Of a stretch of 64,000 bases of DNA, positions 8,010-18,468 are shown piece by piece. This DNA comes from BACL21 sp038141525. GTDB lineage: Bacteria; Bacteroidota; Bacteroidia; Flavobacteriales; Flavobacteriaceae. The notes below the pieces were generated by a model. The model ran no database searches. It was not told the DNA's origin and saw nothing but the letters and a program-made list of their open reading frames with translations. Numbering within the stretch: position 1 is the first letter of the stretch; each line of letters opens with the position of its first letter. Location: positions 124,001-188,000 of the forward strand of contig JAYQIF010000004.1 of NCBI GenBank assembly GCA_038141525.1. Reading direction: 5' to 3'. Both the position numbers and the translations under genes were made by a program.

Positions 8010-10651
8010 ATGAAAAAATATTACTTAATTATTGGATTTTTGTGCGGGTTTACAGGCCTGACTAACGCCCAAGAGGTCTCTGGAACTATTATTGATAATG
8101 AATTATCCCAACCGCTTTCTGGCGTATCGATAAAAAGGTGTCATTTCTAATTTTGACGGGGAGTATTCGATCCGTGCGAATGAAGGAGAATTTTGGTTTT
8201 CTCGTACGTTGGATTTGACCCCCAAGAAATCAGTAAGTGGTGCTGTGATGGATGTTATTTTGAACTCTGGAGTGGCGTTGAATGAGGTAGTTTTAGTAGG
8301 TACCCGTACAGCACCACGAAGTAAAGAGTCGCCACTTCCTATTGATGTTTTGCCGGCGAAGGAGCTCGCTTCAACTGGGCAAGTTTCTTTCGATAAGGCA
8401 CTTCAATACAGAATACCCTCGTTTAATACGGTTCAGACTCCTGTTAATGATGCAACTTCCCTTCTTGATCCGTATGAAATCAGAAAATGGGCCCCAGTAG
8501 GACTTTGAAAATCAATGGCAAACGAAAAAATCTAAGCGCTCTATTGTATACCCAAACTGCTCCTGGACGTGGAGAAACAGGGGCCGATATTTCAGGAATT
8601 CCCACCGATGCCATAAAAAGAGTAGAAATTTTAAGAGATGGTGCCTCTGCCCAGTACGGTTCCGATGCAATAGCTGGTGTTGTAAATATTGTGCTTAAAG
8701 ATGATATTGACCTTGGCTCTACAACACTGAGGACTGGATTGACATCACATGGTGATGGAGAAATGGTCGGTATCACGATAAATAACGGGACGCACATCGG
8801 AGATGATAAAGGCTTTATTAATTATACCATGGATTTCAGCAAAGTTTTTGCGAATGTAAAGTGAATGCTGCGGGGAAAAGATTTTACCGACGGAACAGAA
8901 GAAGACATTGCATTTGTAAATGAATTTTTATCAAGGCGTCCTGATGGGGGTTATAAATGGATCGCCTGAAACGACAGCAGCTAAGTTTGTTGTAAACGGA
9001 GGAATTGATGTCAGCGATGAAGCCCAGTTATATTTTGATGGTGCCTATGTCTATAAGAAGGTGAACAGTTTTGCCAATCACAGAACACCCTATTGGCGGT
9101 CAATTGATTCGTATCCTTATTTAGGTGGCTTTTTCCCAGGTAATAACCCCAATAACACGGGTAGCTTTACTGACGTTTACGGAAATACTTTTGCGGGCAA
9201 TGGTTACGATGGTTATACACCAACTTTTGATGGTGATTTGGGTGATTATAATGCAACCATTGGCTTTTTTCAAGAAACAACTGGACATATGATGCAAGTT
9301 TGACAGTCGGTGGTAATCGACAAACCTATCGTGTTAGAAATTCACACAATAGATTTGAGGTATTCACTCCGAGCTATGACTCAAATACAGGTACTTTTGA
9401 ACCGATAAGACTTTATCAAGAAAACAGCCAAATTAGTTTTGATCAGGGAGGTACGCAGTTCAATCATGTTGTTGGAAATATTGATCTAACTAAACCCTTG
9501 ACTGATCAAGTGAGTGTAGCAATCGGTGCTGAATTTAGAAGTGAGACATTTACTATTATTCCAGGAGAATTAGCCTCTTATGACGGGGGAGGAGCGATTC
9601 CTTCCTGGTAATCGCCCTGAAGATTCAGGTAGATTTAATCGATATAATATTGGAGGTTATTTTGATTTGGCGTGGGACATATCGAAGCAGTTCTTGGTGA
9701 ACGCAACGTTACGAACAGAGAACTACTCAGATTTTGGTAATACATTTGTTTATAAGCTAAGTTCAAGATATAAACTCAGCGACCAACTTACACTCAGAGC
9801 ATCGCACTCTACAGGGTTTAGGGCACCGACATTGCATCAGATATACACACAAAAAGCCCAATATAGCTTTCTAGGTTTTGGTGGTTTAATTAATATATCG
9901 CCGCAGGCCCGTCTTTTGGGAATCAGTTAGATGCAGAGGAGTCTACTAACTTTACCGTTGGAGTGGGCGGAAAGATAAATAATCATTTGAGCTTTACTGT
10001 CGATTATTACATTATTGAGGTTGACAATCGCATTGTGCTGGGCACTGAAATTGGCGCTACAGGTGACCCAACAAACCCTTTAGATGTTTTATTGAATCAA
10101 AACAATTTAAATGACATTAGTTATTTTTCTAATGCCTTGGATACCAAAACTTCTGGATTAGATGTGGTGCTCGGATATCGAAATATAAATATAGGGAATG
10201 GTGACTAGATTTCAATTTGGCCGGAAACATTATGTTGACTAATGAACGTAACGGCTGTAAAAGATATTCCGCTTGTATTCAATGCTAATCAATCAGTTTT
10301 TCTTTGTTTACGTCGCGTCCGGAAACCAAGTGATTCTCGGCGCTAATTATGATGTCAAAAAGTTTGGCTTTATTTTTGAAAAACAACTTTTAAACAACAA
10401 GGACTGAGTCAAGATTTAAGAACTGAATTCATTCCGAAAATAGTAACTGATTTTGCGCTGTCCTACGAACTGTCAGAAAAACTTTGGCCTTGAATGTTAA
10501 CAATATTTTCAATGTATTGCCAGAATGGGAATTTAAAGCCGAAAACGCTGTTGGTCAAGCTGACAATAAATCTACTGGTCTAACCGAAATTCAAAACCAG
10601 TCAAATTTGATCACATTTAATCAACGATATTCACGACGGGTATCATTTTAG
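8010..10651 (+). pseudogene. TonB-dependent outer-membrane receptor, frame broken many times
   Basis: Outer-membrane 22-stranded barrel importing a ligand with TonB energy. MKKYYLIIGFLCGFTGLTNA is a signal peptide, followed by a carboxypeptidase-regulatory-like domain (VSGTIIDNELSQPLSGVSI). After repair of two breaks comes ILVFSYVGFDPQEIS. The plug domain shows RVEILRDGASAQYGSDAIAG and VVNIVLKDD. Barrel strands follow, with LRASHSTGFRAPTLHQIY near 9800, and the C-terminus is YSRRVSF, ending in the aromatic residue typical of barrel proteins. Breaks lie near 8143, 8190, 8240, 8490, 8865, 8955, 9300, 9600, 9925 and 10210, with more towards the 3' end. This density exceeds that of neighbouring genes, so true decay is possible, although several breaks sit at homopolymers. 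Substrate cannot be told; no SusD partner is present. Confidence 0.85.
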
Positions 10652-10745
10652 CTAATTAGGCACACTATTTAACTTTTCGTTGAACACTAAATTCTAAAAC
10701 TGATCAAACGATCATCGAATCCACTATAGTAAAACTGCTGACTGA

Positions 10746-11140
10746 TTAATCGGTCGACGCTAGTGGGTTAGGTAGGTCACAGGTTGAAACGATATTAAAA
10801 TCAATGTTGTATTGATTTTTTCGGCCTGGCGATATTGCTCTACTAGATTTAAAAAACGATCCACGTCTATGGGCAGAGGATAGGCCAAATACCCTTGCGG
10901 GCCACCACAGGCTTTGCTGCCATAGGGCGTGTATGACCACTGCGCGGGGTCTTCACAAGGTGCGCTTTGAGCCAAAGCTAAAATTTGACTCCATTGATAT
11001 TCCAAATCTGCCAAAGCCATGTCTTGTGGATCGCGCTCTTGAGGGCATCCGTAGAGCAGTAGCATAACCGCAACAAGCCCAAATAGATTAAAAAATCTAC
11101 TAAGCCCGCCTTGATTCAATGATTTTGGTTTCTCGAACAT
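10746..11140 (-). CDS. small lipoprotein of unknown function (one frameshift near the C-terminus)
   Basis: MFEKPKSLNQGG is followed by a hydrophobic stretch and the lipobox LLLYGC, so the mature protein should be lipid-anchored. The mature part has a cysteine-rich core: APCEDPAQWSYTPYGSKACG, then GGPQGYLAYPLPIDVDRFL. The first frame ends at 10760, but restoring one A in a run at about 10822 continues as NQYNIDFNIVSTCDLPNPLA and stops at 10746, adding a third conserved-looking cysteine; I take that as the real end. I recall similar small proteins with a KACGGP motif from other Bacteroidota but know no function. It lies 18 bases after the TlpA-type gene on the same strand, so the two are probably co-transcribed. 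Confidence 0.7.
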
Positions 11141-11158
11141 TTTACGAAAATGCTAAAC

Positions 11159-12344
11159 TTAAGGCGCTGGCATTAAAGACTCCAGGGTGTTGACCAAAGC
11201 CTGTCCGCGTAAATTTTTGGCGATAACAATACCGTTTTCGTCCAAAAGGAAGGTGGCTGGAATACTGCGCACCCCATAAGCACGGGCGATGGGTTCTTGC
11301 CAAAACTGAAGGTTAGAGACGTGGTACCAGTCCATATTGTCGTCTTTGATGGCTTTGATCCAGCGGTCTTTTTGGCCTGCGCGATCCAAAGAAACACTAA
11401 TGATGTTCAAACCGCGCTCGTGATACGTATTGTAAGCGCGCACCACGTTAGGGTTTTCCATGCGACAAGGCTTACACCAAGAGGCCCAAAAGTCAATCAA
11501 GGTGTATTTACCCATGGCTTGCTCCAGAGAAAGCATCGGCCCGTCAGGGGTAGGGGCCTCAAAAGGCAAGGCCTCACCACCGATGCCATTGGCACCGACG
11601 GCTTTGATCTGAGCGCGTATTTTGGCGGTCATGGGGTGCTCTTGAAATTTCGGGCTCAGCGCGTCCAAATAAGACGTCGCCTGAACGGTGTTGATGGTTT
11701 CGCTATCCAAAAGCTCGGCGATGAGCATGAGTCCAAAAAGGCTATTGCTGTTTTCAGCCACAAACTGTAAGGTGTAGTTTTGACGCAAATCATCAATATT
11801 TTTGGCTTCTTTTTGTAATTCTCGGGCCAAAAGATCGTCTTGATACAGATTGGCCTCACGAATGCGCTCCTCTAACAACTCCTTTTTGCTCTGAAAAACC
11901 TGCCGTAGCCCCTAAATAATCATAATAGGCGGTATTGACAGCGCCTCCAGCGACCTGAACATTCGCCGCATCGTCTTTATCTAGGGTAATGGTCAAATCT
12001 TGGTTCTCTACAAAAAACACCACATTGCGCCCGGACTCCACTTGTAAATAATTTAGCGGCTCATTGGCGTCATAAGGATAGGTGGCCGAAAACTGATTGC
12101 CCTGAACTTCTAAAGTGTCCTTTAGGGATAGATTTACTGTCTGAATCGAGTTCAAAAAGCACAAATTGGGTACCATCGGCGTAGCCTAGAGCGTTCCCTT
12201 TTAGCGTATATGTGCCCTGATCTGCGCAAGACATCACGGTTAGCGCGGCAAAAAAAGCAGAAAGAATAATGGTGCTGTAGTCCAGCGACCAAGCACAGCA
12301 GAAATTAAACGATTATTTTGGTTCTGAATCATATCTTTAATCAT
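11159..12344 (-). CDS. TlpA-like thioredoxin-fold lipoprotein with DUF4369-type N-terminal domain (frameshifted)
   Basis: Predicted periplasmic thiol-disulfide oxidoreductase anchored as a lipoprotein. The C-terminal 240 residues are one open frame: a helical linker, then a thioredoxin fold with the redox motif WASWCKPCRMENP, NIISVSLDRAG, and the cis-proline strand GVRSIPATFLLDENG. The N-terminal part (11856-12176 and upstream) is a beta-rich DUF4369-like domain, preceded after frame repair by a lipoprotein signal ending VMSC followed by ADQGTYTLKG. Frame breaks lie near 12275, 12145 and 11880. The start is placed at the ATG 12342-12344 (MIKDMIQNQ); 12332 is an alternative. Substrates of this family are generally unknown; a role in oxidative folding or thiol reduction is inferred from the fold. 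Confidence 0.82.
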
Positions 12345-12495
12345 AATAAATGAGCTCAAATTATCTTAAATACCAAACACAAAAATACAGAGATTTATGG
12401 TGAATTGGGTGTTAATGACCTCATAATTTCGCGGGCCCAAAACTACTAGATCCACCATTATCGTTGGCGATGAACGCGGTTGTTTAACGATTTTA

Positions 12496-12503
12496 TAACT
12501 TTG
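12496..12503 (+). promoter_or_regulatory. candidate -7 promoter box of the cysQ operon
   Basis: TAACTTTG matches the Bacteroidota TAnnTTTG -7 consensus and lies 53 bases before the cysQ start in an otherwise gene-free 211-base gap. The -33 TTTG partner is not at ideal spacing, so confidence is modest. It would drive the whole co-directional run from cysQ onward. Confidence 0.35.
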
Positions 12504-12555
12504 TACTTGTTAAAATCGACCCTAAAGGCCTATTTTTGCTCAAATTATACATCAC

Positions 12556-13362
12556 TTGACCAATTTAATCGACATAGCCTTTAAAGCGGCCCTAGATGCT
12601 GGTTCCACTATTTTGCAAGTCTACGATACAGACTTTGATGTGGACTACAAAACCGACGATTCGCCGCTAACCATCGCCGATCAAAAGGCCAATGCCGTGA
12701 TCGAGTCTTATCTCAAGACCACCCATCTGCCCATAATAAGCGAAGAAACTAAGACCTTATCCTACAGCCAAAGGCAACATTGGACCCGCTGCTGGATAGT
12801 GGATCCACTAGATGGGACCAAAGAATTTATCAAACGCAACGGTGAGTTTACGGTGAATATCGCGTTAGTCGAAAATGGCCAGCCCATTATGGGGGTGATT
12901 TACGCCCCGGTGCTCGGAGATCTTTATTACACCGAGAATAACGCGGCCCATAAAATCTCGATCAACTCAGGATCAGAGCAAGAAGCGCTGCAAATGATTG
13001 ATAGCCTAAAGTCAAAAGCCATAAAACTCCAGCCAGCCCCTTGGCAGGATCCGATAAAAGTGGTGGGCAGTCGCTCGCACATGAATGAGGCGACTCAGGA
13101 ATTTGTCACCCAGCTCCAAAGCAACCACCAGACCGAAATGGTGTCTAAAGGAAGTTCATTGAAGTTTTGTTTGGTGGCCGAAGGTAGTGCTCATGTTTAT
13201 CCGCGTTTTGCTCCGACCATGGAGTGGGATACCGCTGCGGGTCAAGCCATTTGCGAGGCTGCAGGCTTAAAAGTGATCCGTCAAGATACAGGCGCGCCGC
13301 TGAATTACAATAGAGAAAACTTGTTGAACCCTTATTTTTTAGTTCAAAGTGATGGTCACTGA
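12556..13362 (+). CDS. cysQ: 3'(2'),5'-bisphosphate nucleotidase
   Basis: Hydrolyses PAP, the by-product of PAPS-dependent sulfotransfer or reduction, to AMP and phosphate; Mg-dependent, Li-sensitive inositol-monophosphatase fold. The 268-residue frame is intact. Metal-binding motifs are ISEE (about 65-68), WIVDPLDGTKEF (about 81-92) and WDTAAGQA near 225. The start is a TTG at 12556: no ATG or GTG lies between the in-frame stop upstream and the conserved LIDIAFKAALDAGS, so either TTG is used or the ATG was lost to a base error. It overlaps the DUF2061 gene by 11 bases and opens the sulfate-activation operon. With no PAPS reductase in the window, its job here may be to clear PAP produced by a sulfotransferase. 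Confidence 0.92.
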   Translation: MTNLIDIAFKAALDAGSTILQVYDTDFDVDYKTDDSPLTIADQKANAVIESYLKTTHLPIISEETKTLSYSQRQHWTRCWIVDPLDGTKEFIKRNGEFTVNIALVENGQPIMGVIYAPVLGDLYYTENNAAHKISINSGSEQEALQMIDSLKSKAIKLQPAPWQDPIKVVGSRSHMNEATQEFVTQLQSNHQTEMVSKGSSLKFCLVAEGSAHVYPRFAPTMEWDTAAGQAICEAAGLKVIRQDTGAPLNYNRENLLNPYFLVQSDGH

Positions 13363-13781
13363 TTCTAGGTTTCGCCATATCGCCAAAGCCATTACTTGGC
13401 GCCTTGTGGGCACACTCGATACTGTGCTGCTCTCATGGCTCATTACTGGGAGTGGGGTGACGGGCCTAAAAATTGGGAATCGCGGAAGTGGTGACCAAAA
13501 TGGTTTTGTATTATTTTCATGAGCGTGCTTGGTTTAACTTTAACCTGGGCCCTGACGGGGTGACCATAGAAAGTAAAAAGCGACACCTTTTGAAAACCTT
13601 TACCTGGCGGGTGGTGGGTACTGGAGACACCATGCTTTTGTCTTGGTTTATCTCAGGAAATCCCATTATCGGGGTTAAAATAGGTTTGACCGAGATGATT
13701 ACCAAAATGGTCTTGTACTATGTGCATGAGCGTATTTGGTATCGCGTAGATTTTGGATTGTCAAAGCGGAATCATTCATAA
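13352..13781 (+). CDS. DUF2061 protein with two tandem domains (one frameshift)
   Basis: About 143 residues made of two similar halves, each a DUF2061 domain: KAITWRLVGTLDTVLLSWLI with later VVTKMVLYYFHERAWF, then KTFTWRVVGTGDTMLLSWFI with MITKMVLYYVHERIWY. The paired hydrophobic stretches suggest a small membrane protein. The frame breaks near 13475, where GGG replaces an expected GG (KIGIAEVVTK is restored by removing one G). The ATG at 13352 lies inside the end of cysQ (11-base overlap) and gives MVTDSRFRHIAKAITW. From memory, DUF2061 genes occur beside cysC/cysD/cysN in marine bacteria; the biochemical role is not known to me. Placement between cysQ and cysC implies a job in sulfate handling or PAPS use. 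Confidence 0.8.
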
Positions 13782-13792
13782 TAAATAAAACC

Positions 13793-14380
13793 ATGAGCAA
13801 CATTGTCCGTCAAGAATACCAAATAGGCCATGCCCAGCGTAAAACGCAGATGGGGCACAAAGCCTTGCTGGTTTGGTTTACGGGGCTTTCGGGCTCTGGT
13901 AAGTCGACTTTGGCGAATGCTGTGGAGCAAAAGCTGTATGCTACAGGGGTGCATACCTATACGCTCGACGGGGATAATGTGCGCCATGGACTGAACAAAG
14001 ATTTGGGATTTAGTGCCGAGGATCGTACAGAGAACATTCGCCGGATTGCCGAAGTGGCGAATCTGATGCTGGATGCGGGTCTGGTAGTACTCTCGGCTTT
14101 TGTCTCGCCTTATCTGAAAGATCGACAAGCGATCAAAGATGTGGTGGGCACCGACGACTTTATGGAAGTGTTTGTCGATACGCCGCTTGAGGTTTGTGAG
14201 CAGCGTGATGTGAAAGGTTTATATGCCAAAGCGCGGGCTGGTCAGATTCCTGATTTTACGGGTATTTCTGCGCCGTATGAGGCCCCAGAAAAGCCCGATT
14301 TTCGCATCGATACCTCAGTAACGGGGCTAGACGAGAGCGCAAATCTGCTCACAGAGCTGATCATGAACAGGATAAAATAA
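13793..14380 (+). CDS. cysC: adenylylsulfate (APS) kinase
   Basis: Phosphorylates APS at the 3' position to make PAPS, the universal sulfate donor. 195 residues, intact, typical length. P-loop GLSGSGKSTLA is at about residues 32-42; LDGDNVRHGLNKDLGFS and DRTENIRRIAEVANLM form the APS site and lid, and FVDTPLEVCEQRDVKGLYAK is the conserved C-terminal block. The start at 13793 (MSNIVRQEYQIGHAQR) is chosen over an upstream in-frame codon at 13736 because the latter lies inside the DUF2061 gene. It is followed after 50 bases by cysD. As a stand-alone kinase beside cysDN it commits the pathway to PAPS rather than to direct APS reduction. Confidence 0.96.
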   Translation: MSNIVRQEYQIGHAQRKTQMGHKALLVWFTGLSGSGKSTLANAVEQKLYATGVHTYTLDGDNVRHGLNKDLGFSAEDRTENIRRIAEVANLMLDAGLVVLSAFVSPYLKDRQAIKDVVGTDDFMEVFVDTPLEVCEQRDVKGLYAKARAGQIPDFTGISAPYEAPEKPDFRIDTSVTGLDESANLLTELIMNRIK

Positions 14381-14430
14381 AATAGAATAGTACAAAAAGA
14401 ACAAAAACAGAATAAAAGGTAAAAACCAGA

Positions 14431-15336
14431 ATGAGTAAGTATTATTTAAATTATCTAGATGAGTTAGAATCGGAGGCGATTTTCATCTTGCGAGAAGTAT
14501 GGGCTCAGTTTGAGCGTCCTGTGATTTTGTTTTCGGGGGGAAAGGACTCCATTGTGGTCACGCATTTGGCCCAAAAAGCCTTTTATCCTGCGAAAATTCC
14601 TTTTGCGCTGATGCATGTGGACACCGGGCATAATTTCCCGGAGACCATTGCTTTTCGCGACGCACTGATTAAAAAACTCGGCGCAGAGCTGATTGTCGGT
14701 TCCGTACAAGAATCTATAGATACGGGCCGTGTAGCCGAAGAGCGTGGTAAAAACGCCACGCGTAATGCCTTGCAGATCACAACACTGCTGGATGCGATAG
14801 AAGAGCACAAAGTAGACTGCGCTATTGGTGGCGGGCGCCGTGATGAAGAAAAAGCGCGCGCTAAAGAGCGTTTTTTCTCCCACAGAGATGACTTTGGGCA
14901 GTGGGATCCGAAAAACCAGCGCCCCGAGCTTTGGAACTTACTCAATGGGCGTCACTTTGAAGGCGAGCATTTTCGGGCGTTCCCGATCAGTAACTGGACC
15001 GAGATGGATGTTTGGAATTATATCCTAAGAGAAAATATTGACATCCCCTCACTGTATTTGGCGCATAAGCGTGAGGTAATATGGCGTCAAGATTCATGGA
15101 TTCCGATGTCGGAGCATTTGATTTTAGAGGGGCACGAAAAAGTAGAGACCAAAACCATTCGTTTCCGTACCCTTGGCGATATTACCATCACTGGGGGCAT
15201 CGAAAGCGAGGCCGATACGCTAGAAAAAATAGTCCAAGAAGTCGCGGCCATGAAACAAACCGAACGCGGGAACCGCAGTGACGATAAGCGCAGCGAGAGT
15301 GCTATGGAGGATCGCAAACGGCAGGGTTATTTTTAA
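14431..15336 (+). CDS. cysD: sulfate adenylyltransferase subunit 2
   Basis: ATP sulfurylase catalytic subunit: makes APS and pyrophosphate from sulfate and ATP, driven by GTP hydrolysis on CysN. 301 residues, intact and of normal length. The PP-loop is FSGGKDSIVVTHLAQKAF (about residues 34-51). MHVDTGHNFPETIAFRD and AIGGGRRDEEKARAKERFFS are strong CysD signatures, and the C-terminus ends MEDRKRQGYF. It starts with MSKYYLNYLDELE at an ATG. The gap to cysN is 135 bases, somewhat long but with no terminator, so they are likely one transcript. Confidence 0.97.
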   Translation: MSKYYLNYLDELESEAIFILREVWAQFERPVILFSGGKDSIVVTHLAQKAFYPAKIPFALMHVDTGHNFPETIAFRDALIKKLGAELIVGSVQESIDTGRVAEERGKNATRNALQITTLLDAIEEHKVDCAIGGGRRDEEKARAKERFFSHRDDFGQWDPKNQRPELWNLLNGRHFEGEHFRAFPISNWTEMDVWNYILRENIDIPSLYLAHKREVIWRQDSWIPMSEHLILEGHEKVETKTIRFRTLGDITITGGIESEADTLEKIVQEVAAMKQTERGNRSDDKRSESAMEDRKRQGYF

Positions 15337-15471
15337 TCCACGACGAACCAAATCGATCGGCGAGCGGCATCAATCCGCGGTGATTAAAAACAGTGGGAGT
15401 GCTAGATAAAAGTGCCTCCTTGGAATAATAGACCAAGAAACAAAAAAAATAACAGAAGAATAAAATTCAGA

Positions 15472-16730
15472 ATGGAATTAAATGCAAATCAGTTATTAAG
15501 ATTTACAACCGCAGGGTGTGTTGATGATGGCAAAAGCACCTTTATCGGGCGATTGCTCTACGATTCTAAATCGATTTTTGAGGATCAGCTTGATGCCGTC
15601 ACCTCGACCAGTAAGCGCAAAGGGATGGATGGAGTAGATTTAGCTCTGTTTACCGATGGCTTGCGTGATGAGCGCGAGCAAGGGATCACCATCGATGTGG
15701 CTTATCGCTATTTTACCACGCCAAAGCGTAAGTTTATTATTGCCGATACGCCGGGGCATATTCAGTATACCCGCAATATGGTTACTGGGGCTTCTACGGC
15801 CAATGCCGCCTTAATTTGGTGGATGCGCGCCATGGGGTGATTGAGCAGACCAAGCGTCATGCGTTTATTGCCTCGCTACTCCAAATTCCCCCACCTGATC
15901 GTGTGCGTGAATAAAATGGATTTGGTAAACCACGAGGAGTCGTATTACCAAAAAGTGGTGCAGCAATTTGAAGAGGTTGCTTCCAAACTGCTGATCAAAG
16001 ACATACGTTTTATCCCCATTAGCGCGCTAAACGGGGATAATGTGGTGAACCGCAGCGAAAATATGCCTTGGTATCAAGGGGCGCCACTGCTTCACGTGCT
16101 GGAGCACTTGCATATCTCGAGTGATTATAACAAAGTAGATGCCCGTTTTCCGGTGCAGACGGTGCTGAGACCCCAGCGTGAGGGCTTTATAGATTATCGC
16201 GGTTATGCCGGACGTGTGGCCAGTGGCATTTTTCCGTCCTGGGGATCAGGTGGTGGTTTTGCCTTCTGGATTTAGCTCTACCATTAAAACTCTAGAACGA
16301 AACGGGACAGATATAGCCGAGGCTTTTGCGCCTATGTCTATTGCGATGACTTTGACTGATGATATTGATATTTCGAGAGGGGACATGATCGTGCGCGAGA
16401 ACAATCAGCCCGAAGCCACTCAAGATTTTGATGCGATGATTTGTTGGTTGGATTCAGGCTCCGGCAAGACCGCGGGCCAAATACAGCATTTTGCATTGTG
16501 GCAACGAGCAAAAAGCAATGATTAAAGAGGTGGTGCATCAGATCGACATCAATACCCTGAATAGAATAGAAGGCGACCCGAACCTGGTGATGAACGCTAT
16601 AGCCAAAGTGCAGGTGCGTACCACGCGCCCGCTGATGGTGGACGCCTATAGAGAAAATAGACAAACCGGAAGTTTTGTGCTGGTGGATGATGCCACGCAC
16701 AACACGGTCGCGGCGGGAATGATTTTATAG
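15472..16730 (+). CDS. cysN: sulfate adenylyltransferase subunit 1 (GTPase; frame broken)
   Basis: GTPase partner of CysD, related to EF-Tu. Inferred length about 419 residues, typical of stand-alone CysN without a fused kinase. The P-loop is GCVDDGKSTFIGRLLYD, G3 is IIADTPGHIQYTRNM, G4 is VCVNKMDLV, and C-terminal beta-barrel domains follow. Breaks: near 15816 one T is missing (repair gives ALILVDARHGVIEQTKRHAF); near 15890 one C is extra before HLIVCVNKMD; near 16240 and 16480 two more shifts. All lie in or next to homopolymers. The start is the ATG at 15472 (MELNANQLLRFTTAG); the frame upstream to 15412 is not conserved-looking. CysN ends three bases before the next gene. Confidence 0.93.
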
Positions 16731-16733
16731 AAT

Positions 16734-17807
16734 ATGTTTACAACCCTAGAAATAGCACTCATTATCACCCCGATTATTGCGGGGTTTATCGGTGCTGGGG
16801 TGTTTCCGGTGATCATTAAAATCAGTTATCAGCGCAAATTCTTTAAAAAAAGCAACCAGCGTACGGTCCACGGTAAGTTTGTCTCCACCCTAGGAGGGAT
16901 TGGGATTTTTATGGGACTGCTCATGGGGTGCAGTATTGCCTCCTTTGTCGCCCAAGACCTCGATCTGATGACCAAACTTTACGGAGTGATCTTCCCGCTG
17001 ATGATCGTCTTTATTCTCGGGGTTTGGGATGATTTACAAGAACTCAAAGCCCATGAAAAGGCCTTAGTACAGGGCCTCTCGGCAGTGGTATTGCTTTGGC
17101 TACATCCTATTGTGATTACGGACCTCGGCGGACTCTTGGGGATAGGACAAATTCCTTACTGGTTAGGTTATATCGGGAGTTTTCTGGTGGTGTTTACGCT
17201 AATTAATGCGGTAAATCTGCTGGATGGGATCGATGGTTTTGCGGGGCTATATGCCGGGCTGCTGTCCTTTTTCATGGTCCTGGGGGCTATATTCTCGGAG
17301 TGTTTTATTTGCAGATTTTGGGATTAGCGACTATGGGGGTCTTAGCGCCGTTTTTATATTACAATATGTACCACCGACGAAAGCTCTTTATGGGCGATTC
17401 AGGGTCTATGGTACTTGGGCTACTTACGGCCTTTTATGCCCTTAGTTTTGTGCATGAGGTGCAACAAAACCCTTCTGAAATCACGCACCCTTACAGCTGG
17501 TTACTGGCCCTTACCGCGTTACCACTGCTGGATTTACTCAGAGTGATCGTGATTCGCTGGTCTCAAGGGCGGCCTATTTTTAGTCCGGATAAAAATCACC
17601 TACATCACGCCTATCTCAATATGGGCCTTTCCCATAATCAGACCACTTTTATTGTGATGGAATTGACGCTGTCGCTGTGGCTTTTTGTGTATTGGTTTGA
17701 ATTTCTGCCTCTTTTGGCATATGCTGGTGGTGGCCCTTTTGATGATGGGCATTTATCTAGGTCCCATTTGGTTTTATAAACTAAAGCATAAATACTTTTT
17801 TGCGTGA
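16734..17807 (+). CDS. polyprenyl-phosphate sugar-1-phosphate transferase, MraY/WecA family (copy 1, frameshifted)
   Basis: Integral membrane enzyme that moves a sugar-1-phosphate from a UDP-sugar onto undecaprenyl phosphate, the first step of glycan assembly. About 357 residues with around ten membrane helices. Family motifs: LGVWDDLQELKAHEK (Asp pair), NAVNLLDGIDGFAG, LFMGDSGSMVLG, and FSPDKNHLHHAYLNMGLSH. Breaks near 17297 (between FFMVLGAIFS and VFYLQILGLATMGVLA) and near 17722 (the C-terminal MMGIYLGPIWFYKLKHKYFF is in another frame) are single-base. It starts 3 bases after cysN and its TGA overlaps the next ATG, so it is firmly in the cys operon, linking sulfate activation to glycan synthesis. 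The sugar is not determinable. A second copy lies at 19995. Confidence 0.9.
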
Positions 17808-18468
17808 TGGGTCCTCGAAACTACATATCGCGCAGACTACTCACCGGGCTGATCATAATTGCGTCACTCTGGAGCGCAACACCTACTCAATGCCCAAGCT
17901 GAAGTCAAATTTAATGCGGCCACGGCCTTACTGCTTGTGCCTAATTTTGGGGTGGAACTGCATTTGGCCCCGGGTTATACGGCACAGCTGGATGTGCTGG
18001 GGAGTTTTTGGGACAGTGTGGGGGAGGACCGCGACCCTTATCAGATCAACGAGACGTTTGTGGAGGGGCGTTACTACCAAAACCCGGATCAAAGTGGTTG
18101 GTACACTGGGGCGCATGTGGGTTTTGGGATGTTTACCCTCCAAAAAGTCAACGCCTTTGTGATTTACGATCAGTATCAAGATCCGGATACTTATCCCGAT
18201 CCAGACAATACCTTTCAATCTGGAAGTGCTGGGTTTTATGGACTGAGCTTTGGGTATAAAAAACGACTCGACGACCGCTGGGCGCTGGAGGCCTTTATTG
18301 GGTGGAGGTTTTGTTCAGGCCAATGTAAAATCCTACACCAATGGTCTGCAGACGGTGCCTTGGCTTGAGGACACCCGCGAATTTAACAAAAGCGGCGAAT
18401 GGGCCCTTTATCGTGGCGGGCTGATGATTACCTACGCCTTGTTTACCCCAAAAAACAATAAATCATGA
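17807..18468 (+). CDS. DUF3575-like outer-membrane beta-barrel protein (frameshifted)
   Basis: About 220 residues. The ATG at 17807 overlaps the previous stop (TGATG) and begins MGPRNYISRRLLTGLIIIAS, a signal peptide. After a break near 17860 the mature part continues VKFNAATALLLVPNFGVELH and LAPGYTAQLDVLGSFWDS, then GWYTGAHVGFGMFTLQK. The pattern 'N..A..L.PN.GVE..L...Y..' resembles DUF3575 barrels. A second shift near 18300 is needed before GGFVQANVKSYTNGLQ, and the protein ends TYALFTPKNNKS. Function is unknown; such small barrels are common near polysaccharide genes in Bacteroidota. The final bases overlap the start of the kelch protein, so translation is coupled. Confidence 0.7.

Noticed and set aside
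12795..12812. AGTGGATCCACT core of the 39-bp element inside cysQ (and a similar GTGGATCCAC in dnaN near 50711)
   Set aside because: Only the palindromic core matches; flanks differ and the bases encode conserved residues (VDPLDG in cysQ), so these are chance BamHI-type palindromes.
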